A stretch of 64,000 nt of DNA from Selenomonas ruminantium subsp. lactilytica TAM6421. Its GTDB lineage: Bacteria; Bacillota; Negativicutes; Selenomonadales; Selenomonadaceae. The notes below the pieces were generated by a model. It was given only the letters and a program-made list of their open reading frames with translations, had not been told where the DNA came from and did no database searches. The DNA is taken from NCBI RefSeq assembly GCF_000284095.1, contig NC_017073.1, positions 1 to 64,000 on the forward strand, in the 5' to 3' direction. Position 1 is the first letter of the stretch; the number at the start of each line of letters is the position of its first letter. Position numbers and translations under genes: made by a program. Below, piece after piece: positions 41,811-50,356 of this stretch.

Positions 41811-42051
41811 AAAAATTTTTTCTTGGGAGCTCCGGAGGGCCTTCGGCGGGGCTTTGGTATTTCCAGAAGCACCCAAGTGATGCTCTGGTATTCTATGTAT
41901 ATACCTATGGAGAAATATGGAGAAAATTTTTCTCTGGTTGGCCTTTAGATCCACAAATGCTCTCTGGTCAGATTCTTTGCACCCCTGGTATCGCCTTCGC
42001 GGGCCTTAGTATGCCTGGTCCTTTATGCTTTTTGTCTGGTCAGCTATGGTT

Positions 42052-42185
42052 TTCTATGTATCACTCCTATGAACCCTTATGGGACAAGGCTTCACACTGG
42101 TTTTCTATGGTAACCTATGTATATTTCTTCTGTATCACACCCCAGGAAGCCTTATGTAGCAAGGGCTGACGCTGGTTTTGCTATG
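42052..42185 (+). repeat. 57-bp imperfect tandem duplication, 75-bp period
   Basis: Copies 42052-42109 and 42127-42185 share TATCAC, CCTTATG, CAAGG and CTGGTTTT...CTATG blocks in the same order. Confidence 0.55.
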
Positions 42186-42410
42186 AAAAAATTTGGAAAT
42201 GGCGTCGTTACGAACTTGGGACTATGCCCGCGCCCGGAACCCCAGAAAAATCGGCATTGGAAGCCCTTTTCGCACCCCGGCCCCATTGCCAGGACAAGGC
42301 AGCCCCATTTTTCCCAGGAAGGGCCCCGCCGGAACAAACGCCAAACACGCGGCGACGCTGAAAAGCCGGGACCCCCCCGCCACACAAGGCCCCGCGCCTA
42401 TTCCCTGCTA

Positions 42411-42436
42411 TGTGACTTTATATGTATATAGTCACA
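42411..42436. repeat. Inverted repeat hairpin TGTGACT / AGTCACA
   Basis: Perfect 7-bp arms with a 12-nt A/T loop inside the non-coding region. It has no T-tract directly after the stem. Confidence 0.5.
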
Positions 42437-42840
42437 TTTTATAGGGTAAAACGTCCATTTTTTCCGGGAAAAGGCCCGGAAAAGGCCATACAAACCCCAT
42501 AGAGGCCATTTAAGCCCTTGCCTATGTAATTATACCTATCAACACATAGAAGGCCCTTGCAGGCCCCATAAGGCCGTATAAATCCGTGGTATGGTATTTT
42601 GCTATTGTTCCCTATTCCCTGCATAATTCTGCGTATATTCTGCGTATAATCCTAGCGCCTCCCAGCCATCCCAGGACAAAAGAGGCCCTTGTATGATCTC
42701 CCATCCTGCCATACTATGTATAACTTTGTTTTTTCTTTTATATTGAAGGTTTTTGTATATGACTATACTATGTATTAATTTTTTTTAACACTGTAAGCCC
42801 GCGCCACGCAAGGGCCCGCGCTGCACACATGATAATAAAA

Positions 42841-42892
42841 GTGACTTTTTGAAAAAATAGTGCTTGACTTTGTACCCATACAAGCGTAATAT
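42841..42892 (+). promoter_or_regulatory. Rightward early promoter with conserved upstream box
   Basis: TTGACT (42864-42869), 17 bp, TAATAT (42887-42892). The box GTGACTTTTTGAAAAAATA directly upstream, then one variable base and TGCTTG, is identical at the recombinase promoter (52253 on). A 157-nt leader follows to the first ATG, containing the CGATA...TATCG hairpin; no known riboswitch recognised. Confidence 0.85.
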
Positions 42893-43049
42893 AATAACTG
42901 TCAGAGGGACAACAACAAAACACCGATAGCGCCGGGACTTATCGCCGTAACTGTAAAAGGGGAGGGATTAAAGCCGGGGCAGGCAAAGTAGGGTTGACCA
43001 ATGACAAGCCGATATTAACAGTGTAGAACAATGGAGAGAGGTTATCGCA

Positions 43050-43607
43050 ATGAAAAAAACATATTTTGTATGGCGTGATGATGAAGGAAAAATTTTTGAC
43101 AAGGGCTTTTCAATCGAAGCAAGCGCAAAAGATGACGTTGCAACCATGGAGGCCGTAGCAAAGTATTTTGAAGCCCTCTATGATGAAAATGTAACCTATA
43201 TTGACGGTGTGATCCGTGTTCATTGCGGTGCTGATATCCGCGGGATTGACTTGCGCGTGTTTAAAGCTGAATTCAATGAAAACTATAAAGCAGCAAAGAA
43301 CCATGTAGCCGAATATAAAGAAGAATACACCGAACCGGAACCGGCTACCGACGTTGAACCAACCACGGAACCGGAAAAGGTGGAACCGGCCAAAAAGGTT
43401 CGCCGTCGTAATCGCCAGATCATAAAAGCAATGGCAAAATGCTACGGTAATAAACATGCAAAATTGCAGCTTTTTGGCAAAGGTAAACTCTCAACACATA
43501 AAAATTATCGTGGTTATTGTCGTAGTTATACCGCCTATAAAGATTATAAAAAAGGCGGATACTTACCAAAAACATTGGTAACAAAATATTTTCCTAGTGT
43601 AGCATAG
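43050..43607 (+). CDS. Early protein 1, unknown
   Basis: 185 aa. The N-terminal domain (about 1-90) begins MKKTYFVWRDDEGKIFDKG. An acidic Pro/Thr/Glu linker (EPEPATDVEPTTEPEKVEP) follows, and then a strongly basic C-terminal domain (KKVRRRNRQ ... YKDYKKGGYLPK), probably nucleic-acid-binding. GAGAGG SD. First gene of the long rightward operon. Not recognised. Confidence 0.75.
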   Translation: MKKTYFVWRDDEGKIFDKGFSIEASAKDDVATMEAVAKYFEALYDENVTYIDGVIRVHCGADIRGIDLRVFKAEFNENYKAAKNHVAEYKEEYTEPEPATDVEPTTEPEKVEPAKKVRRRNRQIIKAMAKCYGNKHAKLQLFGKGKLSTHKNYRGYCRSYTAYKDYKKGGYLPKTLVTKYFPSVA

Positions 43608-43673
43608 ATTTATATTTTTTTACCTTGCGTGTTAATTATAATAGTCAATTGTTAATTTATGGAGGCTTTAACA

Positions 43674-43901
43674 GTGAATAATAACAACGTTATAGCGGTA
43701 AAAGCTGACAGTGCTTTTACAGGAATTCAAATACATAGTGTTATCTATGATATAGACGATAAAATTTGTTTTTCTTATTGGATTGAAGGCCAGGACAAGG
43801 CAAGAAAAGCAACGTCAAAAATTCGCTATACGGCAGCAGGCCGGGCCTATTTTATGAGTCGTAACCATCGTCAATACTTAGATGAATTTATGCGTGTTTA
43901 A
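43674..43901 (+). CDS. Early protein 2, unknown
   Basis: 75 aa from a GTG start; GGAGG lies 8 nt upstream, whereas the in-frame ATG at 43659 overlaps that SD. A small alpha/beta protein (AFTGIQIHSVIYDIDDKICF). A -10-like TATAAT occurs in the gap at about 43636. Not recognised. Confidence 0.65.
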   Translation: MNNNNVIAVKADSAFTGIQIHSVIYDIDDKICFSYWIEGQDKARKATSKIRYTAAGRAYFMSRNHRQYLDEFMRV

Positions 43902-43909
43902 TGGTATAC

Positions 43910-43932
43910 GGGGCCGGGGCCTTCCCGGTCCC
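43910..43932 (+). repeat. Intercistronic GC hairpin 1
   Basis: GGGGCCGGGG cctt-type loop CCCGGTCCC, just before the SD of the next gene; related hairpins at 44186 and 44642. Confidence 0.6.
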
Positions 43933-43956
43933 AGGACAAGAAGGGAAGGAAAAACA

Positions 43957-44178
43957 ATGGTAATGACAGTGGAACGTGATGGATTTTATGATCTCTATAA
44001 TAATTCGTGGTCCGGTGCTATTCCGGTGCTAGATGAAATTGAAAAGCAGGGCCGGGAGAACGAAGCAATGGATATAATCGAAAATACCTTTGCCGGGGAG
44101 ATCCCGACGGATACACAAGTTAACGATTTTATATGGTTTGACCTTGCGGATATTATGGGCGGTTTATTTGATTTATAA
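43957..44178 (+). CDS. Early protein 3, unknown
   Basis: 73 aa from MVMTVERDGFYDLYNNS, GAAGGA upstream; acidic and helical. An ORF extending upstream lacks an SD and crosses the GC hairpin. Not recognised. Confidence 0.65.
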   Translation: MVMTVERDGFYDLYNNSWSGAIPVLDEIEKQGRENEAMDIIENTFAGEIPTDTQVNDFIWFDLADIMGGLFDL

Positions 44179-44185
44179 TAGTGAC

Positions 44186-44205
44186 GGGCCGGGCCTTCCC
44201 GGTCC
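44186..44205 (+). repeat. Intercistronic GC hairpin 2
   Basis: GGGCCGGG / CCCGGTCC stem (8 bp, one G-U) with CCTT loop, 5 nt before the GGAGG of the next gene. Confidence 0.6.
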
Positions 44206-44223
44206 TATGGAGGGAATAAAACA

Positions 44224-44622
44224 ATGTATGTAAAGATGGAGAACGGCAAAAAGATCAGTGTTTACAATGGCAAAATATGGGGCGCTAATATTTCACAATA
44301 CGCCATGGAACACAAAAATCTTGATTATAAATCAATGATTGACGCGATGACATATAACGAATTCTTTGATTGTGGTAACGTGTTTAATGTCGTGGACGAC
44401 TGGGAATGTATAACTGGGAACGATTACGACGACGAAACAGGCGAATATTATGAGATTTTCTGTTATTACCTTGTGAGCGCAAGGGCAGTGGAAAACTTGC
44501 AGAAATACACCGACGAAATTGTGTTTTATTCGGAAAAACTAGACTTGTATGTGTTCGGTGTAACTCATTGGGGAACGTCCTGGGATTATGTGTTAACAGG
44601 TTATGAGATTGTAGGCGAATAA
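44224..44622 (+). CDS. Early protein 4, unknown
   Basis: 132 aa, acidic, GGAGGG SD. It begins MYVKMENGKKISVYNGKIWG. Aromatic- and Asp-rich with several Cys (DCGNVF, DDWECITGN). No family recognised. Confidence 0.7.
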   Translation: MYVKMENGKKISVYNGKIWGANISQYAMEHKNLDYKSMIDAMTYNEFFDCGNVFNVVDDWECITGNDYDDETGEYYEIFCYYLVSARAVENLQKYTDEIVFYSEKLDLYVFGVTHWGTSWDYVLTGYEIVGE

Positions 44623-44641
44623 TAATCATTGGTATAGGCAC

Positions 44642-44661
44642 GGGGCCGGCGGTCCGGTCCC
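44642..44661 (+). repeat. Intercistronic GC hairpin 3
   Basis: GGGGCCGG CGGT CCGGTCCC, 2 nt before the GGGGAGG SD of the next gene. Confidence 0.6.
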
Positions 44662-44678
44662 TGGGGAGGTAAAGTGTT

Positions 44679-44870
44679 ATGAAAAGAGTAAACACGTTAA
44701 TCATTGATTTGATTATGTATGTAATCGGTTTATATAGCCGTAAAAAATCAGTGGTAACTTGTAATGGTGTGTTTTGTGGTTATGCTTATAGTTCTTTTCC
44801 GGTCCGCCGTTACCTATATACAATCATGTTTATCCTTGCTTTTGTCCTGGGCTTAATCATTGGTGAATAA
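44679..44870 (+). CDS. Small membrane protein, early operon
   Basis: 63 aa. One TM-like helix near the N-terminus (LIIDLIMYVIGLY) and one at the C-terminus (YTIMFILAFVLGLIIG). GGGGAGG SD. Not recognised. Confidence 0.7.
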   Translation: MKRVNTLIIDLIMYVIGLYSRKKSVVTCNGVFCGYAYSSFPVRRYLYTIMFILAFVLGLIIGE

Positions 44871-44886
44871 TGGAGGGAATAGAAAA

Positions 44887-45414
44887 ATGTTTGCACATAA
44901 TATCATGGTTTATATCAATGGAACGCGGGAAAAATTCTGTAAGGAAACCTGGGAAAAGATAACAAGCGTTGACGCGGTTTATCCGGACGATATCGACAAG
45001 GAAAAGAAAATGGAACGAAGTGAGTTAACGGACCTATACAGTGAAGTGGTCCCGGTAAATGTGAACGGCATTACATATATGATTGATGTGTACTATGTTC
45101 CGGCTATTGTAAACGGCGAATATATGGAGGTCAAAACAGTAGAAAACGTGGTTTTACAAATGAATATAAATGGCCATTATAGTGAAAAAGAATTTCCTAA
45201 TTATGATAGTGCTTTTAATACAATGTTAAAGAAGCAGGAAAGTATGGAAAAAGAAATAGGCATTATCACGCCATATATCCGGGATAAGCATGGACGTATA
45301 AAAGCAAGTAATGGCCTGTATTACGAATGTAATTGGACGATGTACACCGCGACTATTTACGACGATAGACACAACCAGATTATGTGGTCGCATATTGTGG
45401 AGGACTGGGATTGA
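44887..45414 (+). CDS. Early protein 6, unknown
   Basis: 175 aa from MFAHNIMVYINGTREKF, with GGAGGG upstream; an ATG 27 nt earlier lacks an SD. Mixed alpha/beta with KASNGLYYECNWTMY near the C-terminus. Not recognised. Confidence 0.7.
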   Translation: MFAHNIMVYINGTREKFCKETWEKITSVDAVYPDDIDKEKKMERSELTDLYSEVVPVNVNGITYMIDVYYVPAIVNGEYMEVKTVENVVLQMNINGHYSEKEFPNYDSAFNTMLKKQESMEKEIGIITPYIRDKHGRIKASNGLYYECNWTMYTATIYDDRHNQIMWSHIVEDWD

Positions 45415-45415
45415 T

Positions 45416-45727
45416 ATGGGATATACAGTGAAAAATTTACCGCTATACCGTGGAATAAAAGGTATTAGGTTTATAAGCCATGGTATGTGGTCCGATGCGG
45501 AATTAGTTTATAAAGGTTATGTGTTCAACTATAACGATATAGAAGGCGCATTATGGGAAAATTTCTTAGAGGATCAAAACGAAGTGGAGGCGCATTATCT
45601 GGATCGGACCGGGGCGGACGAACAAGAAAAACGTTTTAATCAGTGGTTAGAAAATGGAAGGCCCGCGCAAAACTATTTAGATGATTGTATTTTTGGCAAG
45701 TGTTATACAGGTTATTTTTACCGGTAA
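45416..45727 (+). CDS. Early protein 7, unknown
   Basis: 103 aa from MGYTVKNLPLYRGIKGI, starting 1 nt after the previous stop, GGAGG about 14 nt upstream. Contains WLENGRPAQNYLDDCIFG near the C-terminus. Not recognised. Confidence 0.65.
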   Translation: MGYTVKNLPLYRGIKGIRFISHGMWSDAELVYKGYVFNYNDIEGALWENFLEDQNEVEAHYLDRTGADEQEKRFNQWLENGRPAQNYLDDCIFGKCYTGYFYR

Positions 45728-45749
45728 ACAATGGATGGAGGTCTTGAAA

Positions 45750-46469
45750 ATGTCATTAGAAAAGTATATCGAAAACATGCTGCCCGCTGGCAGCGGTATT
45801 AACGGGGAATATTCCATAGAGTTCAAGGAAAATAAAATCGTTGTAAAAAATTCCTGGGATAACATGAATGAATTAGGCTATTATGATGGCGTTTTCAAGT
45901 TCTCCATCACATACCGCCTTGACGGTTCCATGATGTTACATTTCCATGGATTGACTAGGAACGAATACAGGAAAATTGAAAACGAAGGTTTACGGGATTA
46001 TTTAGAATCATTGTTTTATGAGTTTATCCCTGCTATGGTAGCAATTTTAAAAGGTGATATTCCGGCATATAAAAACAACGCGGACCGGGATAAGCTGGAA
46101 CCGCTGGAACGTGGATTTTTAGAAACAATGGTACAGGATGCAGCTTATAATTATCAGGATTATGCACCGGAAAACATACCGGAAAACATATATAAGGCCG
46201 TCCGGGATTATCCCTTTACTATTGAGAATATCGACGATAAAGCACTGGAAAACGCGCTGCAAGTGATCCAGGAAGCTGGCAAGGGCCTGCCGGATAACGT
46301 GGATAGATACGATTTAGGCGGCGAAATATACCTGGCTATTTGTTACGGTGAAACGGAAAATAGCATAGCGAAGGAAATTGCAAAAAGTGGTAAATGGCAG
46401 CAATTTGCCGACGCAAGCAAGGAAATTTCCATGGATTATTGCGGAAAATATCGTGTAGTCGTTGAATAA
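45750..46469 (+). CDS. Early protein 8, unknown
   Basis: 239 aa from MSLEKYIENMLPAGSG (GGAGG SD). The N-terminal half is beta-rich (EYSIEFKENKIVVKNSW ... MMLHFHGL); the C-terminal half is helical and acidic. Not recognised. Confidence 0.7.
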   Translation: MSLEKYIENMLPAGSGINGEYSIEFKENKIVVKNSWDNMNELGYYDGVFKFSITYRLDGSMMLHFHGLTRNEYRKIENEGLRDYLESLFYEFIPAMVAILKGDIPAYKNNADRDKLEPLERGFLETMVQDAAYNYQDYAPENIPENIYKAVRDYPFTIENIDDKALENALQVIQEAGKGLPDNVDRYDLGGEIYLAICYGETENSIAKEIAKSGKWQQFADASKEISMDYCGKYRVVVE

Positions 46470-46484
46470 TGGAGGGCACAAAAA

Positions 46485-47153
46485 ATGAGAATTGAAAAGA
46501 AAATTATCCCGGCGGTATATGTTCCAGCACATATTGAAACCATGAAAATCTATGAATATAGCGAATTAGCGGACGACGTAAAAGATAGATTGAGAAAAGA
46601 GGCTTTTGATAGTTTAGATATTTACGATATTATGGATTCATGGGAAAACACTGTAAAAGCTATTGGAAAATTGATTGGGGCCGAAAAGCCTAGCTATGAG
46701 ATTGGATATTGCTGCCATAATTATCTAAGATTTATCTTTGACGAACTGGAGGGAGAAATAAGCGGCCCGCGTGCTATGGCGTGGATACAAAATAACTGGA
46801 TTGATAAAGCATATAAGGGGAAATACTTTTCAACGCCATTTAGAAAATGCGAAAAAAGCAAAGAGCACCCGGCAGGAATAACCTATAAATATCGGTATAG
46901 TAAAATCATGGTGGCCTTAGATAATTGTCCTTTTACTGGTGTATGTTATGATTGTAATTTTGGCGAAGCATGGACCGAATTTAAGGAAGGAATCCGGCAG
47001 GGAAAACAATTAACAATAAATGACTTTTTGGAAATATTGGAACAAAAGCTGGTCAGTGATATTTCACAGGAAATTGATTACAGATTTTCTAACGAAGGCA
47101 TTGACGAAGAATTAAGTGAAAATGAATACTATGAAAACGGGGAGGCCGTATAA
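46485..47153 (+). CDS. Phage early protein of the 'YEYSELxDxxKDRLR' type
   Basis: 222 aa. MKIYEYSELADDVKDRLRKE at about 20-39 followed by a DIMDSWENTVKAIGKLIG segment matches a widespread, uncharacterised phage protein family in which the same opening (Y-x-Y-x-E-L, then K-x-x-x-R/E) precedes a beta domain. Family function is unknown. GGAGGG SD. Confidence 0.65.
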   Translation: MRIEKKIIPAVYVPAHIETMKIYEYSELADDVKDRLRKEAFDSLDIYDIMDSWENTVKAIGKLIGAEKPSYEIGYCCHNYLRFIFDELEGEISGPRAMAWIQNNWIDKAYKGKYFSTPFRKCEKSKEHPAGITYKYRYSKIMVALDNCPFTGVCYDCNFGEAWTEFKEGIRQGKQLTINDFLEILEQKLVSDISQEIDYRFSNEGIDEELSENEYYENGEAV

Positions 47154-47840
47154 ATGAAAACGTTAGCAAGTAAGGTGCTGGAAGTAATCAATGATAATTC
47201 CATGAATAACAATGCAAAGGTGGAATATATCAAGGAAATTTGCGAAAAAGATATTTTCAACGAAAACAGGGATAAACTTTGTACTAAAACGGAAAAGAAA
47301 AGACTTTCCACCATTGAAAAATTCTTAGATAAAGCGACTTATAAAGAAGTTTGCAAGTATATCTTGTTAGAAAATGGCAAAGCTATTTATACAGATTGTC
47401 ACGTTGAAGCAATTATTCCGGAAAAATTCATTGATAACATTGATAAAAAATATATCCTTCCCAATGGTCAAAAGTATTTACCTTATAAAAAAGTTATTCC
47501 TACGTTATCCGGTGATATTGCAACCTGTAAAATTACCTACGGTGAACTAATGGCCTTTGCAAAGGTGGCGAAGGCGGCCAAAAAAGGCCTGCGTGGATCA
47601 GACCGGGATTTAAAAGACGACATAAGCCTTGCCTATTCCGACGGACTATATCGTGATTACAATGTGAACTATTTGATCCATTGCTGCAACGTGGCCGGCG
47701 TTGATGAAATGACATTGAAGGCCCCGGCAGGACTGAAAAACGTATTTATCCCGGCAACGATTGAAACAGAAAACGGCTGCAAATTCATCGTGGCAGGCTG
47801 CCGGGGAGAACACACGAAAACAGGAAAGAAGGTGGCCTAA
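47154..47840 (+). CDS. Possible sliding-clamp-like protein
   Basis: 228 aa, starting directly after the preceding stop. Residues about 75-120 (LENGKAIYTDCHVEAIIPE ... YLPYKKVIP) recall the second-domain motif of beta clamps (TDGHR..., YPDYRRVIP), and ITYGELMAFAKVAKAA could be the next clamp helix. About two thirds the usual clamp length. The call is tentative; a phage DNA polymerase III alpha is present at the other end of the window. Confidence 0.4.
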   Translation: MKTLASKVLEVINDNSMNNNAKVEYIKEICEKDIFNENRDKLCTKTEKKRLSTIEKFLDKATYKEVCKYILLENGKAIYTDCHVEAIIPEKFIDNIDKKYILPNGQKYLPYKKVIPTLSGDIATCKITYGELMAFAKVAKAAKKGLRGSDRDLKDDISLAYSDGLYRDYNVNYLIHCCNVAGVDEMTLKAPAGLKNVFIPATIETENGCKFIVAGCRGEHTKTGKKVA

Positions 47841-48001
47841 TGAAGCTGGAACCACGACGGAAAACCACAAAGAACGGCTATTCATGGGCCGTATGGGATA
47901 AATTAAATAATTCATGGTTCGCCGCTGCAATGGTTATGGATTATCCCTGTAAAAAAGATTGTATCTATGCTATCCGGTATTTGTTAAAAGAGGGTATTTA
48001 A
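47840..48001 (+). CDS. 53-aa protein, paralogue of the 52021 product
   Basis: Starts in the previous stop (TAATG). MKLEPRRKTTKNGYSWAVWD resembles MTKYEPRQRTTGGKTWWEPW encoded at 52021-52191, also through a TAATG coupling. Trp-rich and basic, predicted AP2/beta-sheet-like fold. Not otherwise recognised. Confidence 0.65.
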   Translation: MKLEPRRKTTKNGYSWAVWDKLNNSWFAAAMVMDYPCKKDCIYAIRYLLKEGI

Positions 48002-48002
48002 A

Positions 48003-48518
48003 ATGAAGGCTTATAAGTTATTCAAGATAAAAGATGGTCAGCTTTTCCCGCTTTATGTCAACGCATCCACGCCGGTCCCTTTGGGGACCTGGCTAGAGGC
48101 GGAGGCCGGGCCGCTGGCTGCCGACGGTAAGCACGTTAAATCTAAACTAGGTAACCTGGCTTATCGCCCTGGCTGGCATTGTTCGGATTATCCCGTGGCG
48201 CTTCATATTGGCGAAAAGAAAAATCCGACGGATAAGCTGCCTAGTTACCGGCCCCGGTCCCAGGTATGGGCCGAAGTAGAAGTAATGGATCGCGTAAACT
48301 GGCAGCAGGAAGCGAACAAACAAGGGAAAAACCAACGGGATAAACAATTAAAAGTGGTCCCGGTAAATGGATACTATGAATATAAAACGAATCCAAACAT
48401 GTATGGCCGCTGGATCATTGCCGGGAATATCCGGGTAAATAAAATCCTAAGTGATGATGAAGTAAAACAGATTAACAGTAAGATTGATGTGGAGGACCTT
48501 CCCAGGAAGGCAGCATAA
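48003..48518 (+). CDS. Conserved phage protein of the 'KAYKLFxxxxG...GxWLEAE' family
   Basis: 171 aa. MKAYKLFKIKDGQLFPLYVN, PLGTWLEAE and LAYRPGWHCSDYPVALHIG form the signature of an uncharacterised family common in Firmicute phages and plasmids. Function unknown. GAGGG SD. Confidence 0.75.
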   Translation: MKAYKLFKIKDGQLFPLYVNASTPVPLGTWLEAEAGPLAADGKHVKSKLGNLAYRPGWHCSDYPVALHIGEKKNPTDKLPSYRPRSQVWAEVEVMDRVNWQQEANKQGKNQRDKQLKVVPVNGYYEYKTNPNMYGRWIIAGNIRVNKILSDDEVKQINSKIDVEDLPRKAA

Positions 48519-48535
48519 GAGAGAAGGAAAAAGCA

Positions 48536-49108
48536 ATGAATACCGTTTTATTGTCGTGGAAGGACGCTGAAAAAATCTTTAAGTGGGCGTATGAAAATAA
48601 ATCTATGATGTATCAATTTCCGGAACCGTTGAAAAATATTCGACTGGTTATCGAAAAATGGGAAGCCAAAATCCAGCGCTATGGAAACAAGGTAAAAATC
48701 CATCACTGGTATGATGGTAAGGCCAAAGGAACCCAGGAATTTAAATTAGGCATCCCCATTACCATAATTGACAACAAAACGGATTTTCGCGGGCCGGATA
48801 AAATGACAATGGTAGCGACTTATGCAGCGCTTATGGCCTATATGGTATATGCACCAAAGGAAATTATAAAGGAACCGGCAAAGATGGCCGTACACGCCCC
48901 AGGAGGCCCCAGGAAGGCCGGAAAAGGGTACACCTATATACTACATAGGATAAGCAATAAAGCACCGCAGGGAGGCCACCACAGAAGTCCGCAGGGAACC
49001 TTCACGGTCCGCGGCCATCACAGACATTATAAGAACGGTAAAACAATCTGGATTAGAGAATATACAAAGGGCACTGGGGAAAACAAGGAAAGGACATATA
49101 AGCTATGA
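48536..49108 (+). CDS. Early basic protein, unknown
   Basis: 190 aa. The helical N-terminal domain is followed by a His/Gly/Arg-rich basic C-terminus (GGHHRSPQGTFTVRGHHRHY). Probably nucleic-acid-binding. Overlaps the next gene by 4 bp. Not recognised. Confidence 0.7.
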   Translation: MNTVLLSWKDAEKIFKWAYENKSMMYQFPEPLKNIRLVIEKWEAKIQRYGNKVKIHHWYDGKAKGTQEFKLGIPITIIDNKTDFRGPDKMTMVATYAALMAYMVYAPKEIIKEPAKMAVHAPGGPRKAGKGYTYILHRISNKAPQGGHHRSPQGTFTVRGHHRHYKNGKTIWIREYTKGTGENKERTYKL

Positions 49109-49323
49109 TTAAATGGGAAAAGGAACACGCTGCCATTGTTGTTCTAAACATGGTTAAATTCTATGTGAAATACAGGCAGGAACGTGAGAAGGAAATTACG
49201 GCTAGTTATTCCGGGAAATTAGAGGGATATATTCAAGGGATTACATTTGCTGACAAAACCTATGCGTTATACCTTCATAGATTAGCGAATTGGTACACTA
49301 AAAGATTATTGCGGAGGAATTGA
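49105..49323 (+). CDS. Small basic helical protein
   Basis: 72 aa, ATGA overlap with the upstream gene; helical, basic C-terminus (LANWYTKRLLRRN). Not recognised. Confidence 0.65.
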   Translation: MIKWEKEHAAIVVLNMVKFYVKYRQEREKEITASYSGKLEGYIQGITFADKTYALYLHRLANWYTKRLLRRN

Positions 49324-49325
49324 AA

Positions 49326-50075
49326 ATGGAAAAAATTGTAAAACCTGGCATGTTTAACGAATATCAGAAAATTGCTTTTTACCATGGAGAAAACATGGTA
49401 AGAATCGATAATTTTGAAAGTGGTAATATTGAGATCCCGGAAGGGTGGGAAAAGGCTATAAGTGGCTATACCTATGAAGCTAATTCGTTCCGGGCTCCGA
49501 AAGGGATTGTATTTGATAGCGAAAATTTCCAGGTACGGAACGCGCGTAAATTGAATCTGGCAAAGAACGACCTGTTCACCATCAAAGAGTATGACAATGT
49601 GGACCGGGAAGGCAAGCGCGTGTTGTATATCCCGGCGGAAATTGAACCGGCTGGCGAAGTAAAGCAATGTGAATCTAAATTCGGTTACTATCTTTACAAG
49701 AAAACGAAAGTAAATTGCCCTATCAAGGTTACTGTCTGGCTGCGCGAAGTGGTAAGCAAGGAAAAAGCCGACGAATGTTTCAAACAATGGAACGGGAAAA
49801 GATACGAAGAAAAGCCCGGCGTTGCCCATGAAGTAAAACATAGACAGTCTTTTGATGGAACACAGGATGATTATATTATCGTGCATTACATTGATATTAT
49901 TGTTCCATGGTTTTACCTGCTGACCTTTGATAAAGTCGTATATAGTGAATACTATGAACTCACGGATAAATTGGCCGGTAAAATGAATGAAGTTCTGGGA
50001 GGCAAAAGCCTTTCCCACTATGACATTGATAAGCTGCTGGAACACTTTGATATTACTGAAAAAACGGAGGCGTAA
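49326..50075 (+). CDS. Early protein, unknown
   Basis: 249 aa from MEKIVKPGMFNEYQKIA; GGAGG is 8 nt upstream, so the TTG two codons earlier is not used. Alpha/beta, with VKVTVWLREVVSKEKADE-like strand-helix pattern at about 137-156 and IIVPWFYLLTF near the end. Not recognised. Confidence 0.7.
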   Translation: MEKIVKPGMFNEYQKIAFYHGENMVRIDNFESGNIEIPEGWEKAISGYTYEANSFRAPKGIVFDSENFQVRNARKLNLAKNDLFTIKEYDNVDREGKRVLYIPAEIEPAGEVKQCESKFGYYLYKKTKVNCPIKVTVWLREVVSKEKADECFKQWNGKRYEEKPGVAHEVKHRQSFDGTQDDYIIVHYIDIIVPWFYLLTFDKVVYSEYYELTDKLAGKMNEVLGGKSLSHYDIDKLLEHFDITEKTEA

Positions 50076-50078
50076 ACC

Positions 50079-50342
50079 ATGGAAAAGAAAACAAGAGAAA
50101 CGACGCGGGCCCGCTGCTATAATTTCCTGGCAATGAATTGTGATGGCTTATTAAAGACAAAGGCATCTAAGATGTTTAACTGGAAAGAAGCCTGTAACAT
50201 GTATGAAACAAGGATTTTCCTGTTATGCGAAGTTCTAAAAATTGATAGTTCCCAATTGAATTATTATGGGACCGTCAAGAAATACCGTCCGGATTTATTT
50301 GAACAAGACTTTTACAACGATGTTCGTAAATATGTGAAGTAA
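50079..50342 (+). CDS. Small early protein, possibly HTH
   Basis: 87 aa with GGAGG SD. ARCYNFLAMNCDGLLKTKAS and FNWKEACNMYETRIFLLCEV are helical, and the latter resembles a DNA-binding helix pair. Low-certainty suggestion. Confidence 0.6.
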   Translation: MEKKTRETTRARCYNFLAMNCDGLLKTKASKMFNWKEACNMYETRIFLLCEVLKIDSSQLNYYGTVKKYRPDLFEQDFYNDVRKYVK

Positions 50343-50356
50343 CGGAGGAAATAACC

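Larger units (their letters stand above)
41580..42840. other. Repeat-rich non-coding region, candidate replication origin
   Basis: 1.26 kb between the divergent promoters at 41.55 and 42.86 kb. There is no ORF with an SD and phage-like composition. It contains a 13-bp direct repeat with a 20-bp period (41672-41704), an A/T-rich stretch, a 57-bp imperfect tandem duplication (42052-42185) and repeated CTGGT...TTCTATG strings. A third AAGGGTTCATAG (shared with the ncRNA), a 7-bp stem hairpin (42411-42436) and GGCCC-rich runs are also present. The change-over of transcription direction and the repeats make an origin plausible. Confidence 0.45.

Noticed and set aside
42117-42431. 104-codon rightward frame in the repeat region
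   Set aside because: Composition is driven by GGCCC-rich repeats and there is no SD; overlapping frames on both strands are equally open.
42893-43049. Possible riboswitch in the 157-nt leader of the early operon
   Set aside because: One clear hairpin (CGATA...TATCG) but no match to aptamer cores I know (cobalamin, c-di-GMP, THF).
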